Shown in pieces: positions 43,008 through 50,646 of a stretch of DNA of 50,753 nucleotides. The stretch lies in contig JAQXIX010000019.1 in the NCBI GenBank assembly GCA_029008005.1, positions 1-50,753 on the forward strand, given 5' to 3'. The translations under genes were made by a program, and so were the position numbers. The DNA comes from Bacillota bacterium. GTDB lineage: Bacteria; Bacillota; Clostridia; Peptostreptococcales; Anaerovoracaceae. The notes beneath the pieces are model-generated. The model saw nothing but the letters and a program-made list of their open reading frames with translations. It was not told where the DNA came from and did no database searches. Positions within the stretch are counted from its first letter, which is position 1. Every line of letters begins with the position of its first letter.

Positions 43008-43940
43008 CTATTTTTGTGAAGTATTCGTAAAATCTTCCAGCATTCTGTCAATTGATTTTCTTGCTTTCTTTGCTGTCTCTTCAGGAAGCTCTATTTCCTC
43101 GCCGCCTTTGCCGACGAGAACATTGTAAACATCCATAAGCGTTGTAACCTTCATATCCATACATGTGAGATTTACTGACAGCGGGTAGAATGACTTATCC
43201 GGCGCATCGTACTGAAGATGTTCCACTATACTGTTTTCTGTGCCGATTATAAATTCCTTCTCCTCAGATTCCTTTGCGAATTTCATAATTCCTGTTGTTG
43301 AACCAATATAATCGGCATGCTTCACTACTTCAGGTCTGCATTCGGGATGTACCAGCAGCAGAGCATTCGGATGAAGTTCTCTGGCTTTCAGGACTTCTTC
43401 CTCTGTTATTTCTGCATGTCTTGGACATCCGCCCGGTACAAATTTAAATTCCTTCTCAGGCACCGATGCACTTACATATGCACCGAGATTAGGATCCGGT
43501 ATGAACAGAATCTTGTCTGCATCAATGCCTTTGCATATTTTCACTGCCGAAGATGATGTTACGCACACATCTGCTTCTGTCTTCAGTTCAGTGCTTGTAT
43601 TAATGTAAGCAACTACGGCATATCCCGGATTTTCCTCGCGAAGTCTGCGAACTGCCGCAGCATCGTACTGGTCTGCCATAGGGCATCCTGCCAGAGGGTT
43701 CGGCATGAAGACTTTCTTATCCGGTGACAGGATTTTGCATGTTTCCGCCATGAAACGAACGCCGCACATAATTATGTTTTTCCTTTCATCTGCAGCCGCT
43801 TCAACTGACAGACCGTATGAATCTCCCACGTAGTCTGCTATTTCACAGATTTCCTGCCCCTGGTACGCATGCGCCAGTATGCAGAATCCTTTTTCTTCTT
43901 TTAATCTGTTTATTTCATTCTGTAATTCTTTAACTTTCAT
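43008..43940 (-). CDS. nadA: Quinolinate synthase
   Basis: 310 residues. Condenses iminoaspartate with DHAP to quinolinate using an oxygen-sensitive [4Fe-4S] cluster. The three ligand cysteines are C86 (AGCPMAD), C172 (GGCPRHAE) and C260 (NLTCMDM), matching the triad positions of the short clostridial/Thermotoga form. AHAYQ near 24-28 and the HPEC loop are conserved. It overlaps niaR by 11 bp. Confidence 0.97.
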   Translation of the reverse strand: MKVKELQNEINRLKEEKGFCILAHAYQGQEICEIADYVGDSYGLSVEAAADERKNIIMCGVRFMAETCKILSPDKKVFMPNPLAGCPMADQYDAAAVRRLREENPGYAVVAYINTSTELKTEADVCVTSSSAVKICKGIDADKILFIPDPNLGAYVSASVPEKEFKFVPGGCPRHAEITEEEVLKARELHPNALLLVHPECRPEVVKHADYIGSTTGIMKFAKESEEKEFIIGTENSIVEHLQYDAPDKSFYPLSVNLTCMDMKVTTLMDVYNVLVGKGGEEIELPEETAKKARKSIDRMLEDFTNTSQK

Positions 43941-44478
43941 AATCCTCTTCCTTTTCCCATGTCAAAAGCGGTGCCAGCAGGCCTGCTTCTCGCAGTTTCT
44001 CTTCAATAAGATCCAGTGTAGCTTCGCCGGATGCTTCAATAAGATGATAGTGATAGCCCATCGTCGTATCTCCAAGGAGCTTGGAGCTGCTGTCTTTTAT
44101 TTTCTCCAGAAACTGTTTCACATCCTGGCGAGATTCGATTTTCAGCTCCGCTGTTATTTTGCCGTATATACGATGACTGATGCTGACATTTTTAACCCTG
44201 CCGCCAAGATCGACAACAGTTGTCAGTTCTTCCTCCACCTGTTCTTCACCATGCCGTGTTTTGAATTCCCTGGAAAACACCTGTGGCACAGTAATCAGGT
44301 ACCCTCTGTTTGTGGAGAGTATATGATTGCCTGCCGCCCGCAGAACCGCAATATCCTGCACAATAACCTGACGGCTTACCTGGTAATCAATAGCAAAGAC
44401 TTTAGCCGATATTGCTTCTTCCGAAGAATGAAGGCGTTTCAGTATTTCTTCACGTCTCTCTTCTGTCTTTAATCTCAT
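43930..44478 (-). CDS. niaR: NAD biosynthesis repressor NiaR
   Basis: 182 residues. An N-terminal winged helix (about 1-55, IDYQVSRQVIVQDIAVLRAAG) is joined to a 3H domain with histidine motifs SHRIYGK, GYHYHLIEAS and a further His, which binds nicotinic acid/metal in characterised NiaR proteins and represses NAD synthesis and niacin uptake. ATG at 44478 has AAGGAG 8 nt upstream. Its place inside nadB-nadC-niaR-nadA implies autoregulation through the site upstream of nadB. Confidence 0.9.
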   Translation of the reverse strand: MRLKTEERREEILKRLHSSEEAISAKVFAIDYQVSRQVIVQDIAVLRAAGNHILSTNRGYLITVPQVFSREFKTRHGEEQVEEELTTVVDLGGRVKNVSISHRIYGKITAELKIESRQDVKQFLEKIKDSSSKLLGDTTMGYHYHLIEASGEATLDLIEEKLREAGLLAPLLTWEKEEDYES

Positions 44479-44503
44479 GGATTTTGCTCCTTCTTTCGGC
44501 ATA

Positions 44504-45358
44504 CTATTCAACGGGGTGAAGATTCTTCATCGAAATGTCGAGAATCGGTGATGAGTGAGTAAGCGCTCCGCTGGAAATATAGTCCACACCAATATCCTTC
44601 AGCATTTCTATCTTCTCTTTCGTAACATTCCCGGAGCATTCGGTTTCGGCACGTCCCGCAATAATTTTAACTGCTTCCTTCATCTGATCACTTGTCATAT
44701 TGTCAAGCATAATTATGTCTGCACCGGCTTCTGCCGCTTCCCTTACCTGTTCCAGGGTTTCGACCTCAACCTCTGTTTTTCTGACGAAAGGCGCATAGGC
44801 CTTTGCTCTTTTTATGGCTTCCGTAATGCTCCCGGCCGCACCTATATGATTATCTTTCAAAAGCACCCCGTCAGACAGATTGTATCGATGATTTGTGCCG
44901 CCGCCTGCTTTCACTGCGTATTTCTCGAAAACACGGCAGTTAGGCGTTGTCTTCCTTGTATCGAGAAGAGTGATTCCCGTTCCCTCAAGAAGCTTCACGG
45001 TTTCACGTGTGTATGTGGCTATTCCGCTCATGCGCTGAAGATAATTCAATGCCACTCTTTCTCCCGACAGAAGGACACGAATATCTCCTGTAACTTTCGC
45101 GAGAAGCTGTCCGTTGTTTACCTGATCTCCGTCAGCTGCGAAAAATTCCACCTGCACTTCAGAATCAAGAAGCTTGAACACACGCTCAAAGACTTTTAAC
45201 CCGGCGATAACTCCCTCTTCCTTGCATATAAGGTCAACGGTTCCCTTCCGGCTTTCAGGCATTACTGAATTCGCTGAAACATCTTCATATGTAATATCTT
45301 CCTGCAGCGCCATCATTATCAGCTTGTCTGCATTTATTTTCATAGTAATGTCATTCAT
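44504..45358 (-). CDS. nadC: Nicotinate-nucleotide pyrophosphorylase (carboxylating)
   Basis: 284 residues. Converts quinolinate and PRPP to nicotinate mononucleotide and CO2. Motifs LNYLQRMSGIATYTR (near 102), LLDTRKTTPNCRVFEKYAV, GGGTNHRYNLSDGVLLKDNH and EVEVETLEQ are complete. The ATG at 45358 has GGTGA 5 nt upstream and follows the nadB stop by one base. Confidence 0.96.
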   Translation of the reverse strand: MNDITMKINADKLIMMALQEDITYEDVSANSVMPESRKGTVDLICKEEGVIAGLKVFERVFKLLDSEVQVEFFAADGDQVNNGQLLAKVTGDIRVLLSGERVALNYLQRMSGIATYTRETVKLLEGTGITLLDTRKTTPNCRVFEKYAVKAGGGTNHRYNLSDGVLLKDNHIGAAGSITEAIKRAKAYAPFVRKTEVEVETLEQVREAAEAGADIIMLDNMTSDQMKEAVKIIAGRAETECSGNVTKEKIEMLKDIGVDYISSGALTHSSPILDISMKNLHPVE

Positions 45359-45359
45359 T

Positions 45360-46631
45360 TTATTCACCAATTTTTTCTAAAACCATTTCTCTGTACTCGG
45401 CGAAAATCGCATCCTGTTCCTCGTAGAGCTTAGGGTCTACCTCTGGGAATTCCATTTCTTTTTTCCCGTTTCCGAATAATATTTCGTCGGCTGCCTGCCT
45501 TGCGAATACCAGTGATTCAAGAAGCGAGTTGCTGGCAAGACGGTTTTTGCCGTGTACACCGTTGCAGCTTACTTCTCCGATGGCAAAGAGGCCTTCCATG
45601 GATGTCTGACTGCTTAATTCCACAGCGATACCTCCCATGTGATAATGCTGAGCAGGAACTACAGGAATCGGCTCTTTCGTAACGTCATAGCCTTCTTCAA
45701 GACAATGCTTGTAAATATTCGGGAAGTGGCTCATAATTTCTTCCTCACCTATCGGTCTGAGGTCTTCCCAAACGTAATCCGTGCCGTCTTTTTCCATTTG
45801 TTTATGAATGGCCTTTGAGACTACATCTCTAGGCTGGAGTTCGTCGACAAATCTGTTCATGTTCTTGTCCAGGAGAACTGCTCCTTCACCTCTTGCCGAT
45901 TCTGAAATGAGAAATCTGCGGCCTTTCTTTTCTGAATAGAGAGTCGTCGGATGTATCTGAACGAAATCCAGATGTGCGACCTCCACACCGTGTTTCATGG
46001 CTATTGCCAGTGCGTCTCCCGTCAGATGAGGGTAGTTCGTCGAATTCTTATACAGACCTCCGATTCCTCCACAGGCAAAGACCACGTAATCTGACATAAT
46101 CGAAAATACATGACCGTCTTTATCCGATGCCACTATTCCGCCGCAAACGTTTTCGGCGGATATAATATCGATCATAGTCGTATATTCCATTATCTCGATA
46201 TTCTTTCTCTCCTTCACACGCTGAAGAAGTGTTGATGTTATTTCCTTACCTGTAACATCTTCGTGAAAAAGAATTCTCGCCTGGGAGTGTGCGCCTTCCT
46301 TTGTGAAGTCCAGCTCACCGTTTCCGTCTCTCTCGAAATTCACTCCGTATCTGATAAGCTCGCGAATCACTCCGCTGGAGCATCTGAGCATAAGGTCAAC
46401 TGCCTTCTCGTCATTTTCATAGTGACCGGCACGCATTGTGTCTTCGAAATAATCATTATAATCTTCGTCGCCTCTCAGCATACAGATTCCACCCTGTGCC
46501 AGATATGAGTCCGATTCATCGACACTTTCCTTCGTAATCATAAGTATTCTTTTGCTGTCCGGGAAACTCAAGGCGCAAAAAAGGCCGGCTGCCCCGGTTC
46601 CTACAATTGTAACGTCATATTGTCTTTTCAT
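45360..46631 (-). CDS. nadB: L-aspartate oxidase, short form
   Basis: 423 residues; FAD enzyme oxidising aspartate to iminoaspartate. FAD-binding GTGAAG is at 11-16; EGAHSQARILFHEDVTG and the RGEGAVLLDKN and GEVSCNGVHGKNRLASNSLLE-type segments (catalytic His/Arg) are present. It is about 100 residues shorter than the E. coli and B. subtilis enzymes, lacking most of the C-terminal helical domain, as in several anaerobe sequences; fumarate rather than oxygen would be the expected acceptor in an anaerobe. First gene of the operon. Confidence 0.94.
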   Translation of the reverse strand: MKRQYDVTIVGTGAAGLFCALSFPDSKRILMITKESVDESDSYLAQGGICMLRGDEDYNDYFEDTMRAGHYENDEKAVDLMLRCSSGVIRELIRYGVNFERDGNGELDFTKEGAHSQARILFHEDVTGKEITSTLLQRVKERKNIEIMEYTTMIDIISAENVCGGIVASDKDGHVFSIMSDYVVFACGGIGGLYKNSTNYPHLTGDALAIAMKHGVEVAHLDFVQIHPTTLYSEKKGRRFLISESARGEGAVLLDKNMNRFVDELQPRDVVSKAIHKQMEKDGTDYVWEDLRPIGEEEIMSHFPNIYKHCLEEGYDVTKEPIPVVPAQHYHMGGIAVELSSQTSMEGLFAIGEVSCNGVHGKNRLASNSLLESLVFARQAADEILFGNGKKEMEFPEVDPKLYEEQDAIFAEYREMVLEKIGE

Positions 46632-46673
46632 AATCTCACCATTTCGCTGCATTAAGTTGATTTGATCCTGATT

Positions 46674-46703
46674 ATTATATGATGTAGTGTGTTTATGTGT
46701 CAA
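46674..46703 (-). promoter_or_regulatory. Promoter of the nad operon
   Basis: Minus-strand TTGACA (46698-46703), 18-nt spacer, TATAAT (46674-46679), about 35 nt before the nadB ATG. Confidence 0.75.
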
Positions 46704-46738
46704 TTTATATACGTTGTCATGTGTCACGTTTTATGACA
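46698..46738. promoter_or_regulatory. Cluster of TGACA half-sites, candidate NiaR operator
   Basis: TGTCA or TGACA occurs at 46698, 46716, 46722 and 46734 on one strand or the other; TGTCA at the right end and TGACA before it form an inverted pair with 7-nt spacing. The block overlaps and lies just upstream of the nad -35 box. Assignment to NiaR rests on position and on niaR being in the operon. Confidence 0.45.
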
Positions 46739-46799
46739 AGACACTTATTGTTTTGAGGTATTTTTGCATTATTCCCTGTTTGGGTCGCCTGTCCGGCGC

Positions 46800-46852
46800 T
46801 TTGCCACGAGCAAATGCCGTAATCGTTGTTTTTTGAATTAACTCGTGGCAAA
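46800..46852. repeat. 11-bp perfect inverted repeat with alternative pairing
   Basis: TTTGCCACGAG (46800-46810) and CTCGTGGCAAA (46842-46852) are perfect complements around a 31-nt loop. The left arm can instead close on itself with the next bases (TTTGC-CACGA-GCAAA). No T tract follows on either strand. Lies between the nad promoter and the nhaC terminator; no gene covers it. Confidence 0.6.
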
Positions 46853-46883
46853 TCTAAGTCTTATATCTCCCTATGTAACGCAA

Positions 46884-46910
46884 AAGACCCGGAAGTCCGG
46901 GTCTTCTGTT
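46884..46910 (-). terminator. Terminator of the NhaC-family gene
   Basis: AAGACCCGGA/TCCGGGTCTT stem with a minimal loop, followed on the minus strand by TTTGCG; the plus strand has a T-rich CTGTTTGTTATT tail, so some activity in that direction is also possible. Confidence 0.75.
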
Positions 46911-46924
46911 TGTTATTATATATT

Positions 46925-48505
46925 CTATGCTTGCACTCTCCTTCTGATGAAGAAAAGTACAAGGAGGAGAAGTCCTATTCCGCAAGGCAGTGATACCAGT
47001 GCGCTCTTTGTGAAGCCTGCAATTATGTAGGTCACAAAGGATACCCCTGCTGCTGTCAGTGCGTAAGGCAGCTGTGTTGCAACGTGGTCAACGTGGTTGC
47101 AGCCGGAGCCTGCCGATGCCATGATTGTTGTGTCCGAAATCGGTGAGCAGTGATCTCCGCAAACAGCTCCCGCCATGCAGGCCGAAATGGATATAATCAT
47201 CATCTGAGGATCCGTTCCCTGGAACACCGCCACTACGATTGGAATCAGTATTCCGAAGGTTCCCCAGGATGTTCCCGATGCAAAGGCAAGAACGCATCCG
47301 ATAAGGAATATGATTGCAGGCAGCAGCGACATCAGGGATTCTGCAAAGGCAGAGGTGATGCCTGCCACAAACTCGGCAATTCCCAGGCTGTCAGTCATAG
47401 CCTTTAGTGTCCATGCCAGCGTCAGAATGAGGATCGGTGCAACCATTGCCTTGAATCCTTCAGGAATGCAGTCCATTGCAGCTGTGAATCCGATGACTCT
47501 TCTGAGCAGGTAGTATATTATTATTATAATCAGTGAAACGATACTGCCCATTGCCAGAGCAACAGATGCATCGGCTCCTGAGAAGGCTTCTATGATACTT
47601 GTTCCGCTGAAGAAGCCGCCTGTGTATACCATTGCCACAACGCAGGATACTATCAGCACGATTACAGGGAAAATCAGGTCGATTACGAGACCCCTTGAGG
47701 CCTTTGCATCATCGTCTGCAGGTGCAGAACCCTGCTGAACGTTTTCCCGAATTCTGTCTGTGTATGCTTTCATCTTGCCGTAATCGAACTTCATTCCTAC
47801 GATAGCGAACATCATTACGATTGTGAGAATCGCATAGAAGTTAAACGGAATGGCCTTGATGAAAAGTGTAAATCCGTTTGTTCCTTCAACGAAGCCTGTT
47901 ACTGCAGCCGCCCAGGATGAAATCGGTGCGATGATGCAGATTGGTGCGGCAGTGGCGTCGATAAGGTAAGCGAACTTGGTTTTGCTTATTCCGTGCCTTT
48001 CCATGAGAGGCGACATAACGCTTCCCACTGTGAGGCAGTTGAAGTAGTCGTCTACAAAGATCATTATTCCCAGAATGATGGTTGCGAACTGAGCTCCCAC
48101 AGGAGTCTTGATGTGGGTTGCTGCCCATTCTCCGAAGGCTGCTGAGCCACCTGTTCTGTTCATCAGCGCAACCACAGTTCCCAGAGCAACCAGGAAGAAG
48201 AGAATGCCGACATTATATGAATCTGCGAGGGATCCTATGATACCGTCCTGAAGTATGTGATTCAGAGCGGCAACCGGATGTCCTCCAGAATAGAGAAAGC
48301 CTCCGATTACGATTCCGATAAACAGCGAGCTGTAAACCTCCTTCGTAATAAGGGCCAGAACAATTGCTACCAGGGGCGGAATTACCGACCATACTGTAGC
48401 ATAAAGTGCAGGCTCCGCAGCGTCATCTGCTGCGAAGCAGAGTAGAGGGCAGAAGATAATCATTGCTCCCGCCATCATAAGGCTGTGACATAATCTGTTT
48501 CTCAT
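46925..48505 (-). CDS. NhaC-family Na+-coupled carrier, predicted lysine transporter
   Basis: 526 residues. ATG at 48505 follows GGAGG by 6-7 nt. A signal-like hydrophobic N-terminus (about 5-28, ending in CFAADD) is followed by about 11-12 membrane segments of the NhaC antiporter superfamily, with FVDDYFNCLTVG near 160 and GDHCSPISDTTIMASAGSGCNHVDH near 455. NhaC members normally exchange Na+ and H+ or malate and lactate, but the lysine riboswitch controlling this gene marks it as the group predicted by comparative genomics to be lysine importers (LysW). Monocistronic. Confidence 0.9.
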   Translation of the reverse strand: MRNRLCHSLMMAGAMIIFCPLLCFAADDAAEPALYATVWSVIPPLVAIVLALITKEVYSSLFIGIVIGGFLYSGGHPVAALNHILQDGIIGSLADSYNVGILFFLVALGTVVALMNRTGGSAAFGEWAATHIKTPVGAQFATIILGIMIFVDDYFNCLTVGSVMSPLMERHGISKTKFAYLIDATAAPICIIAPISSWAAAVTGFVEGTNGFTLFIKAIPFNFYAILTIVMMFAIVGMKFDYGKMKAYTDRIRENVQQGSAPADDDAKASRGLVIDLIFPVIVLIVSCVVAMVYTGGFFSGTSIIEAFSGADASVALAMGSIVSLIIIIIYYLLRRVIGFTAAMDCIPEGFKAMVAPILILTLAWTLKAMTDSLGIAEFVAGITSAFAESLMSLLPAIIFLIGCVLAFASGTSWGTFGILIPIVVAVFQGTDPQMMIISISACMAGAVCGDHCSPISDTTIMASAGSGCNHVDHVATQLPYALTAAGVSFVTYIIAGFTKSALVSLPCGIGLLLLVLFFIRRRVQA

Positions 48506-48540
48506 TTTTTTCCTCCAATTTCCGATAAGTTTCATCATCT

Positions 48541-48568
48541 AAAAAAGCTGCACCCTATCGATGCAGCT
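48541..48568 (-). terminator. Expression-platform terminator of the lysine riboswitch
   Basis: Minus-strand AGCTGCA/TGCAGCT stem, loop TCGATAGGG, then TTTTTT. The ATCGATAG in the arm/loop (48555-48562) is fully complementary to CTATCGAT at the 3' end of the aptamer P1 stem (48604-48611), giving a mutually exclusive antiterminator. Confidence 0.85.
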
Positions 48569-48603
48569 CAGGTTTATCGGGTAATCCGAGGTGTCTTCGC
48601 TTT

Positions 48604-48772
48604 ATCGATAGCGCCTCCATCCCATATTCGGGACGGGAGTCCGCAGCATGTTCTGCTGCGTCCCAGAAGCTCTTCACGCCTGAAGAGCCCTTCGGCGGTA
48701 TCTCCTTTCTCCGGTTTCTCTGGCTGCCGCCTCCACCGGGTACTCTTATCTACCGCGCCTCTATCAGCTTAC
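48604..48772 (-). promoter_or_regulatory. Lysine riboswitch (L box)
   Basis: The minus strand carries L-box landmarks in order: GATAGAGGCGC, AAGAGTA, the AGGCGGC/GCCGCC helix region, ACCGCCGAAGG, a variable stem ending CTGGG, GAATATGGGATGGAG and closing GCGCTATC pairing with the first GATAG. Lysine binding stabilises P1, which frees the terminator at 48541-48568 and switches the carrier gene off. Confidence 0.96.
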
Positions 48773-48780
48773 AGTTAGAA

Positions 48781-48809
48781 AGTCTAATCGTATTTTTGTG
48801 AATTGTCAA
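48781..48809 (-). promoter_or_regulatory. Promoter of the lysine-riboswitch transcript
   Basis: Minus-strand TTGACA (48804-48809), 17-nt spacer, TAGACT (48781-48786), so transcription starts a few bases before the aptamer. Confidence 0.75.
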
Positions 48810-48856
48810 CACCTTTTGGGGAGTTTTTTATGTATTTTAACAGAAACATGAGGGTG

Positions 48857-50092
48857 CTACTTTCTCACGGCAGTATATCCCACCATTGACACCTGCTCAC
48901 CCACCTCATTTCGCGGGAAATGCATCTCGTTCCCCCTGGTGGTTCCAAGGAGTTTGACCTGACGTATGCCCAGCCCGTTTGCCTTCATGCTCCCCTTGAA
49001 TTTCGAAATCGGGAGCTTGTCGGCGGGGTACTCAGGATGGTCTTTTTTCACGTTTTGAACGGATTTCGGAGCGTCCTTATAATCCCCCATTACACCAATC
49101 AGCAGTCCGTTGCTTTTGAGAAAACCACTGATTCTGTCGTATATGAAGCTTCCGTATGTGCAGAGACTGTTGGTTACGGAATAATCATCAATATATATGT
49201 CAATTGACTGCTTCCTCAGGGGCACCTGATCGATTCCCCCTGCCATGAACACCAGCTGCAGTCCTGTGTCTGTCAGGTATTCCCGCAGCCGTTTTATTCT
49301 CTTGACTGAAGGATCAATTACAACATAAGTGTTTTTCCTGCTGAAATCATTGCAGAACCTGAGAAGAAAGTTGCATGTGAAAGGTCCGAACATAACCATC
49401 TGGGAATAATCGCTTTCAGGCATGCTTTGATACATGTAGAGAGAGCCTTTATCCAGCAGCATTCTGTAAACACCGCTGTATTCATCTGCCGCCGAGTATA
49501 CGGAGTCCACATTGTTGAACCATTTGAACGGGGTATCCTCTTCGCAGTCATCGCACAGCACAATTCCATCGTTGATGGCTGCATGGTATCCGCAGCTGCA
49601 GGTTATATCTCCGTCGTGGAGCTGACCGTTCTGTATGCTGGTGTTATCCATGGAAACAGGTGCACCGCATCCGGGACAGTATAGATAAGGAATAAATGAA
49701 AAAGGAATTCCGGGTGATGTCCCTTCCTGCCTTTGCACGTTGATGTTTGAGAATCTGTCAAGGTGATTCTCCAGCAGCTCCAGGGATTTGTGTATCCGTT
49801 CCTGCTCTCCCCTGAGTTCATCTATCTTGTCCCGGATGAGATCCTGTACTATCTGTATGACGGTTTCGTCCCGAAATCTGGATGTCTTCTCCAGAAAAAA
49901 CAGAAGTTCTATCTCCTCCAGGGTGAATCCGCAGGCTTTGTAATCAAGGATTTTTTCCATATCCCGGCAGCAGTTCTCGTCAAAGGCGTACTGGTTGTTC
50001 CTTCGCTGGGGCGTAAGCAGCGCGCTGTCGATGTAATAGCGGATTGCCGTTACATTAACACCGTATTTTTTCGCAAAATCTCCAATTCTCAC
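48857..50092 (-). CDS. MerR-type regulator fused to Zn-ribbon and methyltransferase-like domain
   Basis: 411 residues. GTG at 50092 lies 8 nt after AGGAGG and gives a standard MerR N-terminus. Residues 1-70 are a MerR winged helix (IGDFAKKYGVNVTAIRYYID, FTLEEIELLF), 75-120 the dimerising coiled coil. About 138-190 hold paired cysteines CPGCG, CSCGYH and CDDC, a zinc ribbon resembling the N-terminal zinc part of RlmA-type rRNA methyltransferases. The rest (about 200-411) resembles a SAM-methyltransferase fold (VIDPSVKRIKRLREYL, then a PLRKQSIDIYIDDYSVTN strand), though SAM motifs are degenerate. It is divergent from the grdX-like gene. I know no characterised protein with this order; it may sense a ligand with the C-terminal domain. 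Confidence 0.8.
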   Translation of the reverse strand: MRIGDFAKKYGVNVTAIRYYIDSALLTPQRRNNQYAFDENCCRDMEKILDYKACGFTLEEIELLFFLEKTSRFRDETVIQIVQDLIRDKIDELRGEQERIHKSLELLENHLDRFSNINVQRQEGTSPGIPFSFIPYLYCPGCGAPVSMDNTSIQNGQLHDGDITCSCGYHAAINDGIVLCDDCEEDTPFKWFNNVDSVYSAADEYSGVYRMLLDKGSLYMYQSMPESDYSQMVMFGPFTCNFLLRFCNDFSRKNTYVVIDPSVKRIKRLREYLTDTGLQLVFMAGGIDQVPLRKQSIDIYIDDYSVTNSLCTYGSFIYDRISGFLKSNGLLIGVMGDYKDAPKSVQNVKKDHPEYPADKLPISKFKGSMKANGLGIRQVKLLGTTRGNEMHFPRNEVGEQVSMVGYTAVRK

Positions 50093-50113
50093 CTCACACA
50101 CCTCCTTATGTGG

Positions 50114-50142
50114 ATTATATCAGACATCTCCACTGAGCTGTA
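50114..50142 (-). promoter_or_regulatory. Weak candidate promoter for the MerR-type gene
   Basis: Minus-strand TATAAT (50114-50119) with TACAGC (50137-50142) at 17-nt spacing. The -35 is poor; the leader would be about 15 nt. Confidence 0.35.
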
Positions 50143-50201
50143 GTTTTTATTCTGTATTGAAGTTTTCTCCATGCATATTAAGCTATGCCTCAAAAACGCT
50201 G

Positions 50202-50232
50202 TTGTCCCTCCCTTCACTCAAGGTGTTATTCT
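50202..50232 (+). promoter_or_regulatory. MerR-type promoter with 19-bp spacer for the grdX-like gene
   Basis: TTGTCC (50202-50207), 19-nt spacer, TATTCT (50227-50232). Overlong 19-20 bp spacers with a central dyad are the hallmark of MerR-activated promoters; here the dyad is CCTT-CACTC-AAGG. The start would lie about 45 nt before the ATG at 50284. Activation by the adjacent regulator is inferred. Confidence 0.5.
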
Positions 50233-50283
50233 TAAGCTGAAAAGAGAGACTGAACTGTTATTCATATTACGGAGGTGAGATTC

Positions 50284-50646
50284 ATGAAAAACTACGAAAG
50301 AGTTATTGTAACCAACAATCCTGCAACTGAGAGGTCCTACAGCAAATCAGACAAGGTTATCTTCATGGAGAATGCCACTCCTCATGAGGTTTACACCAGG
50401 GCAAAGGAGTATATTGAATCCGGAGGCAGACTGATCAGGCCTGTTCTGAAGGACAAGACTTCTTACTATGCCACCGTTGGAATCTTCTTCCCGGGGGATA
50501 CTCCTCCTACACCGTGGAATCTCAGGGAAATCGAGGCTGCCTGCCGGGCAACTGAGGGGCTGTCCCATGTCATTGACAGCAGGCGGTCCCATCAGCTGGC
50601 AGAAATGAGAAAGAACGGTCCCGAACACAGAAAATCAATGAGATAG
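50284..50646 (+). CDS. grdX: GrdX-like protein
   Basis: 120 residues from the ATG at 50284 (GGAGG 8 nt upstream). The opening RVIVTNNPATERSY, the KVIFMENATPHEVYTRAKEYI stretch followed by GGRLIRPVL, and the closing LREIEAACRAT helix resemble GrdX, a small protein of unknown function encoded first in glycine/sarcosine/betaine reductase operons of clostridia. The last 20 residues are basic and unlike what I recall for the family. The downstream neighbour is outside the window, so the operon context cannot be confirmed. A small unrelated alpha/beta protein is the alternative. Confidence 0.6.
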   Translation: MKNYERVIVTNNPATERSYSKSDKVIFMENATPHEVYTRAKEYIESGGRLIRPVLKDKTSYYATVGIFFPGDTPPTPWNLREIEAACRATEGLSHVIDSRRSHQLAEMRKNGPEHRKSMR

